A stretch of DNA of 64,000 bases from an uncultured Prevotellaceae bacterium (GCA_902776685.1 CACYRB010000002.1:1-64000); one strand, 5' to 3'; shown: positions 41,844 through 50,511, counted from the stretch's first letter. The notes: generated from the letters alone by a model not told the origin. Made by a program: numbers and translations.

Positions 41844-44800
41844 TTACTTTATCACAAGTTTTTTACCACCAACGATGTAAACACCTTTTTTTGATGAGGG
41901 ATAATCAGCAACTTTTCTGCCTTGCAAGTCGTAGATGGTATGCGGCCCTTGGCCTGATAAATAATGATTGGTGAACGAAGAATTATTCATTATTCCTTCT
42001 TCATCGTTCATTAGTGAAACGCCCTTGATGCCTGTTGAGCCGTCGGACTCGAAGAGCTGGATGTTGGCTTTGCTGTTGTTGCCGGTCTGCGCCAGCTCGA
42101 AGGAGATGATGGCGCGACCGCTGAAGTCGGCAGGAGCATATTTCTGCACGTCGAAGGTGAAGTCGCTGAAATTGTCAACAGCAACAATATCGTCGGGCAG
42201 TCGGCGCGTTCCCCATTTCGGCTGGAACGTGTTGCCTTCCTTGTGGAAACCGCTATGATAGAGCACGGCACGCGTGTATTCACCGTTGGCCGACTGATAG
42301 TCGATGCGAATGTTCAGTGTAGAGTTCTGGCGGCTGTTCATCAAGTCGTCGGTAAAGGTTGAGACGGCCTGCACATAGCGGGGCAGCCCTTCGGCCTCTA
42401 CACCGACCAAGGCACGACCGGTCGACTGCTGGTTGAGAGAGAGTCGGGCAGTCCAAGTCTTCGGGTCGAAATAGGCATAAGGCGACTTGATTGTTCGGCT
42501 CTCATACCACTGTCGTGTACGGACAATGGTACATGAGGGATGAGGGATGAGGGATGAGGGATGAGGGGCTGTTAGGCGAATGAAATAAACGCCCTGCGCA
42601 GCGATGGCAGCCTGCAGACTGAATGTTCCGTCGGTGATGTCGACCTCCTCGTCAAGCTCGGCCACGAGCTCGTCGTTGCGCGTCTCGTAGTAGCTGTTGT
42701 GGGCAGCATCGATGCGGTAGGTCTCCATGTGGACATTGTCGAACGGTATGCCCGAGAGGTCGAGCTGCAAGGTGCGGTCGAGCGTACTGGTGTTCCACAC
42801 AACAAGCGCCACGGCATCGTCGCTCTTCGAAGCCATGACGTGAATCGGCTCGCCGGTGGTGGAGGCAGCGACGCGGTCGATGGGCATCATGCCATAGAGC
42901 TTGAAGGCGTTGAAGAGTGCCTTGCGATGACCGGTGTTGCCGTTGATGAGTCCCATCTTGTCGCCCTCGTCAGCCCTGAACGTGCGCCCCGTCGAAAGAT
43001 TGGCAGCATCGATGTATTGAGCCCAGTTGACGTGGGTGAGGTCGCCATATTCGAGGAACGTGGGGATGGCATTGAAGAAAGTCATGGCAGCCTCAGCCTT
43101 CTCCACAGGCCCGTTGAGCGCGGTGTTTGCACCGGTGGAGTAGGGGGCATACTCGGTGAGCAGAATCTCGCCCTCGCGATTGCCCGAGGCGTTCATCATG
43201 GTCCGCATGGTGTTGAGCTGCGTGGTGGGGTCGCCATAGGCATGACCAGAGAGGAAGTCGAGCGGCCATCCCGCTGCCTTAGCCTTCTGCACCAGCGTCT
43301 GATGCCAGTTGGCAGAGGCCCCCGCCGGTCCGCCCACCTTCACGTCGGGGTCGGCGTTGTGGATGGCAGGAGCCGCCGTTTCATACATCTTGATATAGTC
43401 GTTCAGACTGCCCGTGAAGAACACATCGGCCAGGTCGGGCTCGTTCCACACCTCGATATAATGGTTCTTATATCCCTTCTCCGCCCAGTGCCGTGCAGCC
43501 TGCGCGTTGATGGCGGCCCAGGCATCGTAGTCGGTAGGCGGGTTCATGAAGTTACCGCCGTTGATGATGGTGGGCGAATAGCCCTGCGAGATGATGAGCT
43601 GCGGGCAGTGAGGCTTCACGTTGTCGAACAGCCAGTCGATGTCGGCATAGTTGGCAGTAGGAGCCTGTGGCGTGCCGCCCACGGCAGGCTGACCATAGAC
43701 ATCATCCTTGCCCCACGCCATCTCGTAGCGCATGCTGCGTGCCTCGAGCTCGGCGAGCTTCGGCAGGTCGCGCTCGAGCCAGCTCTTGAGCGTGAGAGGC
43801 GTCTGGTAGAGTCCAATCTTCTTCACCAGCGGAAACTCTGTCCACGTAGAGAAGTCGGCGGTGACGGTAGAGAGGGGAGCGATGCGTGTGTCGCCCATGC
43901 GCCCGTAGAGTCCGCAGTCGTAATAGAACCCGCCCGTATTGTTCTTCGCCCACACAGCCAGCACATGGTCGCCCGCAGTGAGCAGACTCGTCTGTTCGGG
44001 CGTGAGCTTGAAGTAGTAGCTGTTGTTCCACTCGTTCGACCACACCACCAAAGGCACGCCGTCGAGATAGATGGCACCCTCGTCGTCGTGACCGCACGCC
44101 AGCCAGACGTCGCGCTGCGTGATATCCTCGCCGAGCGTGAACTTCCGACGGAACCACACGTTGTAGGTTCCGTTGTAGACATCGCTGAAGGTAGTGCCCA
44201 GCGGAGCCGAACCCTCGGGAATCTCGACATCCTTGCTGCCGATAGGTCCGAGCGACGGGCGCCAGTTGCTGTCGTCGTAGCCAAGCTTTGTCCAGTTGCT
44301 GTCGGCCGTGGGGTTGGTCTTCGTATAGACAATAGGATACTGGTCGCCCGTGCGGGCACCGACAAGATAGGGCACGTTGAAGTCGATATACTTCGAAGGC
44401 ACAGCATCGCCGCCGCCGTTGGGCCGGTCGCTCAGCGGGCGGATAATCGCCTCGTTGCTCATCCTGAGCACACCGTTAGCCGTGAACTCCATCGTTCCGA
44501 TATACATCGTGCGGGGATGAATGGCCGAGGTCGACTGATGGGCATGGAAGGCAATGCGCAACTTCTCGTCCTTGTCGCGGAACAAGCTGTGGTGGCCCGT
44601 CCCCACCAGTCCGTCGTAGCGTCGCAGGATGGGGTTGCCCGCATATTTCGTCCACGGCCCCTGCAGCGACGTCGCCGTGGCATAGCCCACGGCATAGTCC
44701 TGGCTCTCGTAGCTGTTGGCCGAGTAGGTCAGGTAGTAAGTGCCGCCATGCTTCACGATGTTGGGACCCTCCACCACGCGCGGCCAGATGTTTTCCCACG

Positions 44801-45395
44801 ACTCGGTCACGTTCAGACACTTCTTCAGCGTCTTCGGGATGGGCGTCACATAGTCGTCCTCGAGCTGCACCTGCCAGATGCAGTTGCCGTCGTTGTTGCG
44901 CACGAAGAACATCCACGCCTTGCCGTCGTCGTCGAAGAACACCGTCGAGTCGATGCAAAAGCTGCTCGCCAGCGTGTTCCACATCATGTAGGTGCCATGC
45001 TGGATGAACGGTCCCTTGGGCGACGAGCCCAGCGCCACAAACAGCCGCTCGTTAGCAGAGTAGTACATGACATACCTGTCCTCGCCCACGTGATAGACCT
45101 CGGGAGCCCAGAACCACCGCGTCATGTTCGTGTCGTGCATGCTCAGCGCCAGCCCGCCGTAGGTCCAGTTCTTCAGGTCCTTCGAGCTGTAATACTCAAT
45201 GCCGTTGTTCGAATGAGTGCCATAGGCATAGTAGGTGTCGCCGTCGAGCAGCACGTAAGGGTCGGCAAAGGGCACCTGGCTCACCTGTGCCGCAGCCGTC
45301 AGCACGATGAAGCCCATGCAAAGCAAAGCAGCGAGGGATGCACGCCGCGCCGCGTTAACCAGTCTTTTCATGTCGTTTCTTGTCATTTGGTTCAA
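41844..45395 (-). CDS. Two-catalytic-domain glycosidase: GH43 plus clan GH-A (GH39-like)
   Basis: Encodes up to 1183 residues (starts possible at 45395 and 45371), with signal peptide LTAAAQ near residue 37. The N-terminal five-bladed GH43 domain (~40-335) has its three acidic residues in FADPYVLL (Asp45), FCIDSTVF (Asp149) and RVVEGPNI (Glu209). A jelly-roll module (~360-515) follows. The second catalytic domain (~530-870) has WNEPDL (acid/base Glu, ~652) and LLTEYAPYS (nucleophile Glu, ~748), the GH-A pattern closest to GH39. GH43 members act on arabinan/xylan side chains and GH39 on xylosides. A beta domain and a T9SS-like tail (IYDLQGRKVADY...GVYIVGGKKL) end the protein. A GATGAGG repeat encodes SSLIPHPS inside the linker near 42540. 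Confidence 0.88.
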   Translation of the reverse strand: MNQMTRNDMKRLVNAARRASLAALLCMGFIVLTAAAQVSQVPFADPYVLLDGDTYYAYGTHSNNGIEYYSSKDLKNWTYGGLALSMHDTNMTRWFWAPEVYHVGEDRYVMYYSANERLFVALGSSPKGPFIQHGTYMMWNTLASSFCIDSTVFFDDDGKAWMFFVRNNDGNCIWQVQLEDDYVTPIPKTLKKCLNVTESWENIWPRVVEGPNIVKHGGTYYLTYSANSYESQDYAVGYATATSLQGPWTKYAGNPILRRYDGLVGTGHHSLFRDKDEKLRIAFHAHQSTSAIHPRTMYIGTMEFTANGVLRMSNEAIIRPLSDRPNGGGDAVPSKYIDFNVPYLVGARTGDQYPIVYTKTNPTADSNWTKLGYDDSNWRPSLGPIGSKDVEIPEGSAPLGTTFSDVYNGTYNVWFRRKFTLGEDITQRDVWLACGHDDEGAIYLDGVPLVVWSNEWNNSYYFKLTPEQTSLLTAGDHVLAVWAKNNTGGFYYDCGLYGRMGDTRIAPLSTVTADFSTWTEFPLVKKIGLYQTPLTLKSWLERDLPKLAELEARSMRYEMAWGKDDVYGQPAVGGTPQAPTANYADIDWLFDNVKPHCPQLIISQGYSPTIINGGNFMNPPTDYDAWAAINAQAARHWAEKGYKNHYIEVWNEPDLADVFFTGSLNDYIKMYETAAPAIHNADPDVKVGGPAGASANWHQTLVQKAKAAGWPLDFLSGHAYGDPTTQLNTMRTMMNASGNREGEILLTEYAPYSTGANTALNGPVEKAEAAMTFFNAIPTFLEYGDLTHVNWAQYIDAANLSTGRTFRADEGDKMGLINGNTGHRKALFNAFKLYGMMPIDRVAASTTGEPIHVMASKSDDAVALVVWNTSTLDRTLQLDLSGIPFDNVHMETYRIDAAHNSYYETRNDELVAELDEEVDITDGTFSLQAAIAAQGVYFIRLTAPHPSSLIPHPSCTIVRTRQWYESRTIKSPYAYFDPKTWTARLSLNQQSTGRALVGVEAEGLPRYVQAVSTFTDDLMNSRQNSTLNIRIDYQSANGEYTRAVLYHSGFHKEGNTFQPKWGTRRLPDDIVAVDNFSDFTFDVQKYAPADFSGRAIISFELAQTGNNSKANIQLFESDGSTGIKGVSLMNDEEGIMNNSSFTNHYLSGQGPHTIYDLQGRKVADYPSSKKGVYIVGGKKLVIK

Positions 45396-45516
45396 GTTCT
45401 CGGCAAATTTACATATAATTTTTCTAATATTTTGTTTTTTAACATTTTAAACCTGTATTTTTTTATTTTTAATTCTACAATTCTTTCATGACAATTTTAT
45501 ACAAATGCAAAAAAAT

Positions 45517-45553
45517 AAAGGCAAATCCCCGGTTTAAGTCGGGTCATTGCCTT
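45517..45553 (-). terminator. Terminator after the small OMP gene
   Basis: On the reverse strand AAGGCAATGACCCGACTT pairs in an AAGGCAA/TTGCCTT stem with an inner CCCGAC/CCGGGG-like part, and is followed by TTTATTTTTTT. Confidence 0.75.
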
Positions 45554-45576
45554 ATACATAGTTTTCCTTCGCTCAG

Positions 45577-46059
45577 CTAAAGTCTGTAAGACAGACCAAA
45601 GAGCAGGGGAATGGCGCCCTCGAAGTGACCATTGAAGTCTATACCGAGCGATACGCCTATTTGCAGGCGTATGGCTACGCGAGAATCAATGCGATACTGC
45701 ACACCTGGCATCAGTTCCATGCCAATCATTGACTCGTCTACTTCAGACGTGTTCAGGTAAAAACCACCGCGTGCCGTACCTAACAGGCTGAACTTTGATC
45801 GTTCGAACGGATACTCATACCTTGCATCAGCCAGCAAAGGCAATACAAACTGGCCGTCGGAAACCATTGCCCCACTGGTGAATCCTAAAGAAAACCTGTC
45901 GGTCTTTTGCTTGTGAATGCCCACATTCACTGTGAACATATCGGCCACGCTGCCGACACTTGTGTCAACAAACCAATTGTTTTGTTTTCTGCTTTGGGCA
46001 TTTACCACAGTGGCACCCGTCAGCAGAATCATGAAAAGCATAATTCGCTTCATCTTCAT
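45577..46059 (-). CDS. Small outer-membrane beta-barrel protein
   Basis: Encodes 160 residues from the ATG at 46059; an in-frame ATG at 46092 would add 11 residues before the signal peptide and is less likely. The signal peptide is MKMKRIMLFMILLTGATVVNA. The mature part has eight or so amphipathic strands (e.g. FSLGFTSGAMVSDGQFVLPL, YRIDSRVAIRLQIGVSLGI) and ends in a terminal aromatic/leucine strand LLFGLSYRL, as for eight-stranded OmpA/OmpX-type barrels. The function is unknown. It is a monocistronic unit with terminators on both sides. Confidence 0.72.
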   Translation of the reverse strand: MKMKRIMLFMILLTGATVVNAQSRKQNNWFVDTSVGSVADMFTVNVGIHKQKTDRFSLGFTSGAMVSDGQFVLPLLADARYEYPFERSKFSLLGTARGGFYLNTSEVDESMIGMELMPGVQYRIDSRVAIRLQIGVSLGIDFNGHFEGAIPLLFGLSYRL

Positions 46060-46088
46060 TACTTTTTTGTTATCCTGAAAAATTTTTA

Positions 46089-46129
46089 GCAAGTCCCGAA
46101 AACCTATTCATTGTCGGGACCTGCTTTTT
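46089..46129 (-). terminator. Terminator after 46148-48268
   Basis: AGCAAGTCCCG and CGGGACCTGCT pair across a loop; T-runs flank both sides (reverse-strand AAAAATTTTT). It serves the reverse-strand gene ending at 46148. Confidence 0.7.
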
Positions 46130-46147
46130 AGATAGTCTGCCTTTTTC

Positions 46148-48268
46148 TTACCTGAACTGTTTGAGCACGTCGCAGTGCGAAACATAAGGTTCGAGCTGGG
46201 TAGGATGAGAGGCGGCGAAACGGCCGAGTTCTTGCAGTGCGCGATATTGTCGCGACTGCGGCCGAGGCTTGCAGACAAAGTCTTGCAGTGTCCAGTCATA
46301 GCCAAAATCGGCCCATGGGTCGAGGGGGATGTAGGCGAGGGCGTAGAGCACTTCCTGCCTGAGCTTGAGGTTGTCGGTTTTCTTGGCGACTTGCAGATAG
46401 TTGACGGCCTCGCTGACAAAGTCTTTCTCGCCGGTGCGCACGGTGTCGGCCGAGCTCCATCCATAATGGGTGAGGAACCAGCAGTCGCCGAGGTAGCTGG
46501 CCTGATAGTAGCGTTTGGCGAGGTCGTAGGCCACTGCGGGGCGTGTCTTCTGGTTGGCCATCTGGTATTTGGACTGCAGGCTGAGCATCTGTTTGCAGAA
46601 CACAGCTTTGGTGTTGGCGGCAAAGGTGGCGCGGCGGGGTCCTTCGTCGAAGTCATCGCTGCGCTGGTCGACTATCCACTTGGGTTGCGTGTAGTCGCGC
46701 TGCTTCATGTAGCCGCTGATGTTCTGCAGGGACAGGAAGGCGAGGTCGGTCTTCTCGAGCCAGGGCAGTGCTTTGGCAAACTCGCCCTGGGCGAGGTAGC
46801 GGGTGCCGATGAGGTCGCAGAAGAAGTTGTCGTCGCGATAGGCGCGCTGGGTGAAGTAGCGTTCGAGCACGTCGGTCGGCTGACGGGTGACGTAGTGATA
46901 GTAGTCTTCAAGCTCTGATATGGTGAGGGAGTCGAGATGGCTGAAGAACTCGCTGCTGTAGTCGGGGTTGGGGTCGCGCTCGTCGCCCTGGAAGTTTGGG
47001 GAGCGGGGGTTGTAGGTGCAGAAGGGCAGGTCGTCGTCGCTCATCATGGCGAGGGCGGCGATGCCGACGCTGAGCTTGCCGGCTTTCTTGAACTTGGGGT
47101 AGAGCACTTGGTGGCAGAGTCGGTCTTTGATGTCGGTGTAGTGGTTGCTGTAGGTGTCTCTGCCGGCGCGTTCTTCGATGATTTTGCCGTCGAGCCACTG
47201 CAGCTCGCTGACCATGGTGTTGCTCCACTCGCTGGTGGTGGTGCCGGCGGCGGCCATGGCGATGAGGCGTATGGCGCGGGCGTTGTCGTTCATGCGCGGG
47301 GTTCCGCGGAGGGTCATGGCGGCGTTGAGCTCGTCGACGGCTTTCCGGGTGTTGCCGAGGAGATAGTGGAGGGTGCCTGCGGCGGCTTTCCAGAGGGCGG
47401 GCGACTTGCTCGCTCCAGTGTCGACCACACCGTTGGCAAAGTCGATGAACTGCATGACTTCGGCTTTATAGACGGGGCTGGCTCCAACTTCTTTTATCCA
47501 GTCTTCGTCTTGGCTGTCGAGGGTTTCCTGGGCGTTGTTGACGAAGTCTTGCACGAGATAGAGCAGGGTGGGGGAGTTGGGGTTTTCGTTGTAGAGTGCC
47601 TGAATGCCGGCGAGGTTGCGCATCTTGCGCACACACCACTTGATGCTGACCATGTCGCCCTGCTCGGCATAGATGTCGCAAGCTCGCTGTCGCTGTCCGA
47701 GGTGCAACAGTGCTCCAGCGTAGATGTTGCGCATCATGTCGCGATAGACCGATGCGGGCAGCTTACTGGCGGTCTGCTCGTAGAACGTCTTGTTGACCTG
47801 ATGACGGCCGAGCACCATGTTGGCTCGCATGCGCAGCAGCTGGTACTGCGAGCGCAGTCGCTGACCGCGATAGTTGTCGGCAGCCGTAATCATCGACTCC
47901 AGCCGTGCACGCCGCTCGCGCAGCTCTTCCTTCGTAGGATAGTTCCACGTGTCGCGCAGCTGCTCACTGATGTCGAGGTAGGCTTCGAGCATGTCGAAAT
48001 AGTTGAGCAGCTCGCGGTCGCCCCGTTTTTCGATGCCTTCCTTGATGTTGTTCTTCTGCCACCTGAATTCGGTTACCTTGTCGTCGCTGAACGCATCCCA
48101 GAAGGTGTTGAGCCGACTGGAAAAAAGGTCATCGTTCAGCTGTTCGCGAGGGAACACGCTGAACATGTAGTTGTTGTGCGAATAGCCTTCCCAGCCGCAT
48201 GCAGAGACGGATGAGGGATGAGGGATGAGGGATGAGAGCATGAGGCTAATTGCCAAAAATCGTTTCAT
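46148..48268 (-). CDS. Cell-envelope helical-repeat protein of unknown function
   Basis: Encodes 706 residues. The signal-like N-terminus MKRFLAISLMLSSLIPHPSS runs to a cysteine (VSAC), so it may be a lipoprotein. Most of the sequence is helical with TPR-like spacing (e.g. YAGALLHLGQRQRACDIYAE, LWKAAAGTLHYLLGNTRKAV), pointing to a solenoid scaffold. No catalytic motif is visible. The end of the signal peptide is encoded by tandem GATGAGG repeats (48211-48240), the same as in the GH43 protein linker. The start overlaps the last 23 nt of the upstream gene (48246-48268), so the two are translationally coupled. Confidence 0.72.
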   Translation of the reverse strand: MKRFLAISLMLSSLIPHPSSVSACGWEGYSHNNYMFSVFPREQLNDDLFSSRLNTFWDAFSDDKVTEFRWQKNNIKEGIEKRGDRELLNYFDMLEAYLDISEQLRDTWNYPTKEELRERRARLESMITAADNYRGQRLRSQYQLLRMRANMVLGRHQVNKTFYEQTASKLPASVYRDMMRNIYAGALLHLGQRQRACDIYAEQGDMVSIKWCVRKMRNLAGIQALYNENPNSPTLLYLVQDFVNNAQETLDSQDEDWIKEVGASPVYKAEVMQFIDFANGVVDTGASKSPALWKAAAGTLHYLLGNTRKAVDELNAAMTLRGTPRMNDNARAIRLIAMAAAGTTTSEWSNTMVSELQWLDGKIIEERAGRDTYSNHYTDIKDRLCHQVLYPKFKKAGKLSVGIAALAMMSDDDLPFCTYNPRSPNFQGDERDPNPDYSSEFFSHLDSLTISELEDYYHYVTRQPTDVLERYFTQRAYRDDNFFCDLIGTRYLAQGEFAKALPWLEKTDLAFLSLQNISGYMKQRDYTQPKWIVDQRSDDFDEGPRRATFAANTKAVFCKQMLSLQSKYQMANQKTRPAVAYDLAKRYYQASYLGDCWFLTHYGWSSADTVRTGEKDFVSEAVNYLQVAKKTDNLKLRQEVLYALAYIPLDPWADFGYDWTLQDFVCKPRPQSRQYRALQELGRFAASHPTQLEPYVSHCDVLKQFR

Positions 48269-49292
48269 AGTCGTTAGTTTTAAATCGGGTTATGTTTTGT
48301 TCACTTATATCGTATAGAATCACCTCGTGATGGATGTCGCTTCGCAGTCGGCCGATGGCCTCGCGGGCCTCCATGATGTGCGGCATGTCGGGCTGGCGCA
48401 GGGCGATGCTGTCGCCATCGATGACGGGCAGGTCGTCGCCGTGCATGATGCCCACGTAGCGACCATTGCGGAAAAGCACGCGCCATGAGAAGAGCGGATA
48501 GGCTGCCGAGAGCGGCAGGTCGTAGTTTTTCAAATGGCGCAGATACTGGCGCACGTCGTTGAGGTCGAGTATGGGGTGGTGACAGTCGAAGCGTGTCACG
48601 TCGCCGGTGTTATAGACCATGAGTACGCCGCGGTCGACGGGCGGCACGGGCTGCGAGAGCTGATGCAGGCGTATGGTGGCCGAGAGGGCGATGCCCTTTG
48701 CCTTTGCCAGGGGGCGCAACTCGTCGAGAAATGCGAAGAAATTGCGGCGGGTGGTGATGGTCCAGTCGCTGTCAATCTGCAACTCGCTCACGCCCTTCAC
48801 GTCGTGCGTCTCGTTCATCTGCAACACTCTGGTCAACACCTTTTCAGCCAGTCCCTCATGGGTTCGGGCCATGCAGTCGTTCGTGATGAAGACCACGGGG
48901 ATGACCTCTCCCAACCCCTCCAAAGGGAGGGGAGAACAGACGGGCAGCTCGTTTGCATCTCCCCTCCCTTTGGAGGGGTCGGGGGAGGCTGTGGGGTTGG
49001 GGGAGGGGGCTTCGAACTTTATCGTGGCGTTGGGCATGGGCTCGCCCTGCTCGTTGAGCACCACATCGAAATAGCGCACGTAGAGGCGCTCCACGTGGTG
49101 GGCCTTCATGAAATCGCGCTCGGCCTGACTCAGCGTGAACACCGTGCGCCAGTAGTACATGCTGCGCACCGGCTGCACATCGGTCTGTCGGCTGCACGAC
49201 GACAACACCATCGCGCACAGCACGCCACAAGCCAGAGTGAACCGACTTGCTCGCATGAACCACCGACAAAAAGCCGTCAACTGTCGTTTCAT
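48246..49292 (-). CDS. Lipoprotein of unknown function carrying an in-frame repeat insertion
   Basis: Encodes 348 residues (an alternative start is Met13). The signal ends in lipobox LSSC followed by SRQTD. The C-terminal two thirds (VPVVFITND..., ELQIDSDWTITTRRNFFAFLDEL, KGIALSATIRLHQL, PILDLNDVRQYLRHLKNYDL, YPLFSWRVLF) look like a TIM-barrel of glycosidase type, but no catalytic assignment is made. Residues ~95-132 (about 36 codons) are encoded by a palindromic repeat element (48904-49012), giving a Pro/Gly-rich insert that interrupts the conserved part between FEAP and VIPVVFITND. It overlaps the following gene by 23 nt; the pair looks like a functional unit of the envelope. Confidence 0.72.
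   Translation of the reverse strand: MKRQLTAFCRWFMRASRFTLACGVLCAMVLSSCSRQTDVQPVRSMYYWRTVFTLSQAERDFMKAHHVERLYVRYFDVVLNEQGEPMPNATIKFEAPSPNPTASPDPSKGRGDANELPVCSPLPLEGLGEVIPVVFITNDCMARTHEGLAEKVLTRVLQMNETHDVKGVSELQIDSDWTITTRRNFFAFLDELRPLAKAKGIALSATIRLHQLSQPVPPVDRGVLMVYNTGDVTRFDCHHPILDLNDVRQYLRHLKNYDLPLSAAYPLFSWRVLFRNGRYVGIMHGDDLPVIDGDSIALRQPDMPHIMEAREAIGRLRSDIHHEVILYDISEQNITRFKTNDYETIFGN
48904..49012. repeat. Palindromic double-hairpin repeat inside a coding region
   Basis: Two hairpins (CCCCTCCAAAGGGAGGGG and its counterpart CCCCTCCCTTTGGAGGGG) flank a core GACGGGCAGCTCGTTTGC. The core and arms are homologous to the intergenic element at 49770-49865 (core GTCGGGCAGTGCGTTTGC). It is read through in frame in the lipoprotein gene. 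A partial copy (24-nt exact stretch) lies in the SusC gene near 25885. Confidence 0.82.
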
Positions 49293-49433
49293 GCTGCAAA
49301 AATAATAAATAATTCACAATGCATTGCGCATATTGCGTAATTATTTTGTATTTTTGTGCCGCCTTGAATTGAGAAGGAGTCGCCGGAATAGTTCTGCAGC
49401 CCTCGGAAAAACAAACAGGCTATGATGATTTTT

Positions 49434-49757
49434 ATGAACTGGATTTTACTTGTGGTTGCAGGATTGTGCGAGGTGGGATTCACCTATTGCCTCGGTCGGG
49501 CCCGCTCGGTAGAAGGACTGACGTGGTGGTTGTGGATGGGCGGCTTCCTGCTCTTCACCATTGTCAGCATGGGACTGCTGGCGAAAGTCACTCAGACCAT
49601 GCCGCTCGGAACGGCCTATCCCGTGTGGACTGGCATCGGCGCGGTGGGAACGGTCGTGGTGGGAATATTGTTTTTCCACGAGCCCACCACGTTTTGGCGA
49701 CTGTTTTTCACGACAACGCTCATTGCATCAATCGTCGGACTGAAGACCCTGACGTGA
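49434..49757 (+). CDS. Small multidrug resistance (SMR) family transporter
   Basis: Encodes 107 residues from the ATG at 49434; in-frame ATGs at 49422/49425 are alternatives. Four membrane helices of the SMR fold are visible, with the membrane-embedded Glu in GLCEVGF (helix 1) and the typical PLGTAYPVWTGIGAVGTVVV stretch (helices 3-4). The WTGIGAVG pattern is shared by both Gdx (guanidinium exporter) and Qac-type members, so the substrate is not assigned. A promoter-like TATTTTTG lies at 49349-49356. It converges with the DUF1349 gene, with a palindromic repeat between them. Confidence 0.85.
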   Translation: MNWILLVVAGLCEVGFTYCLGRARSVEGLTWWLWMGGFLLFTIVSMGLLAKVTQTMPLGTAYPVWTGIGAVGTVVVGILFFHEPTTFWRLFFTTTLIASIVGLKTLT

Positions 49758-49769
49758 CCCACAGGCCAC

Positions 49770-49865
49770 AAGCCCCCTCCCAACCTCCCCCTGAAGGGGG
49801 AGGAGACCAGTCGGGCAGTGCGTTTGCGACCCCTCCCCCTTTAGGGGGAGGTCGGGAGGGGGCTT
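49770..49865. repeat. Palindromic double-hairpin repeat, intergenic copy
   Basis: Outer arms AAGCCCCCTCCC and GGGAGGGGGCTT are complementary over the whole ~23-nt end with one mismatch; each half is itself a hairpin (CCTCCCCCTGAAGGGGGAGG; CTCCCCCTTTAGGGGGAG). The core GTCGGGCAGTGCGTTTGC is shared with 48904-49012. It may serve as a bidirectional terminator between the convergent genes. Confidence 0.85.
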
Positions 49866-49866
49866 C

Positions 49867-50511
49867 TTAGTGCTTCTCCAGCCATTCTACGCGTCGCTGG
49901 TCGGGCAGATGCTTGATTTGGAAATTCTCGAACTTGGCCTTGAAGCCATTGCCGTCGGGACAGGCTGCCATCATGCCCACCATGACGGGCGTATTGTCTT
50001 GCAGCCAGCAGTTGCGCATCATGGTGTACTCCTTGTCGTCGAACGAATAGAAGATTTCGACGGCATCCAACCGGCGCACAGCCTTTATCCAGACGAAGGG
50101 CACGGGACGGTCGAGCTTGATGACGCTCCAGTCGCTGGTGTGGTGGGTGACCACGGCACTCAGGTTGTATTTTCCATCGACATACTCGATGCCCGTCTTA
50201 ATGTAGTTCTCTTTGTCGATGCGCAGCATCAGTCCGGCCTGGTCGAAGCGTGCGATGTAGTCGCCCGAGATTTTCACCTTCACCTCAAACTCGCCGCCGC
50301 GCAGGGTGTAGAGGAACGGTGCATCGTCGACGGTGAATCCGTAGTGCGAGATACGCCAGTAGTCGCTCTGCGGCGTCACGTCCATGGTGAGCACGTTGTT
50401 ATTCACTTCCCACGATTCGGGTTCGTTGAACCACTGCATGCGGTCCAGGGTCTGTGCAGAAAGCCCATTCATTGCACACAGGCCAATGAGGAACAGAAAA
50501 TATTTTTTCAT
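49867..50511 (-). CDS. Secreted DUF1349 (concanavalin-like) protein
   Basis: Encodes 214 residues with a signal peptide (to ~19, GLSAQ). The mature chain matches the DUF1349/beta-jelly-roll family: MQWFNEPESWEVNNNVL, TDYWRISHYG-like strand, FEVKVKISGDYIARFDQAGLM, and IKTGIEYVDGKYNLSAVVT. Relatives are carbohydrate-active-looking extracellular proteins, but no enzyme activity is established for most. It begins close to a short inverted-repeat region at 50559-50655 and converges with the SMR gene. Confidence 0.85.
   Translation of the reverse strand: MKKYFLFLIGLCAMNGLSAQTLDRMQWFNEPESWEVNNNVLTMDVTPQSDYWRISHYGFTVDDAPFLYTLRGGEFEVKVKISGDYIARFDQAGLMLRIDKENYIKTGIEYVDGKYNLSAVVTHHTSDWSVIKLDRPVPFVWIKAVRRLDAVEIFYSFDDKEYTMMRNCWLQDNTPVMVGMMAACPDGNGFKAKFENFQIKHLPDQRRVEWLEKH

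Noticed and set aside
42699..45491. 930-codon frame opposite the GH43/GH-A gene
   Set aside because: The reverse-strand gene has a signal peptide and intact catalytic motifs in two families; the opposite frame has none and is Arg/Val/His-rich as expected for a shadow.
49422..49433. Longer start for the SMR transporter
   Set aside because: Family alignments by eye favour MNWILLVVAGL as the first helix; the extra four residues add nothing, though they cannot be excluded.
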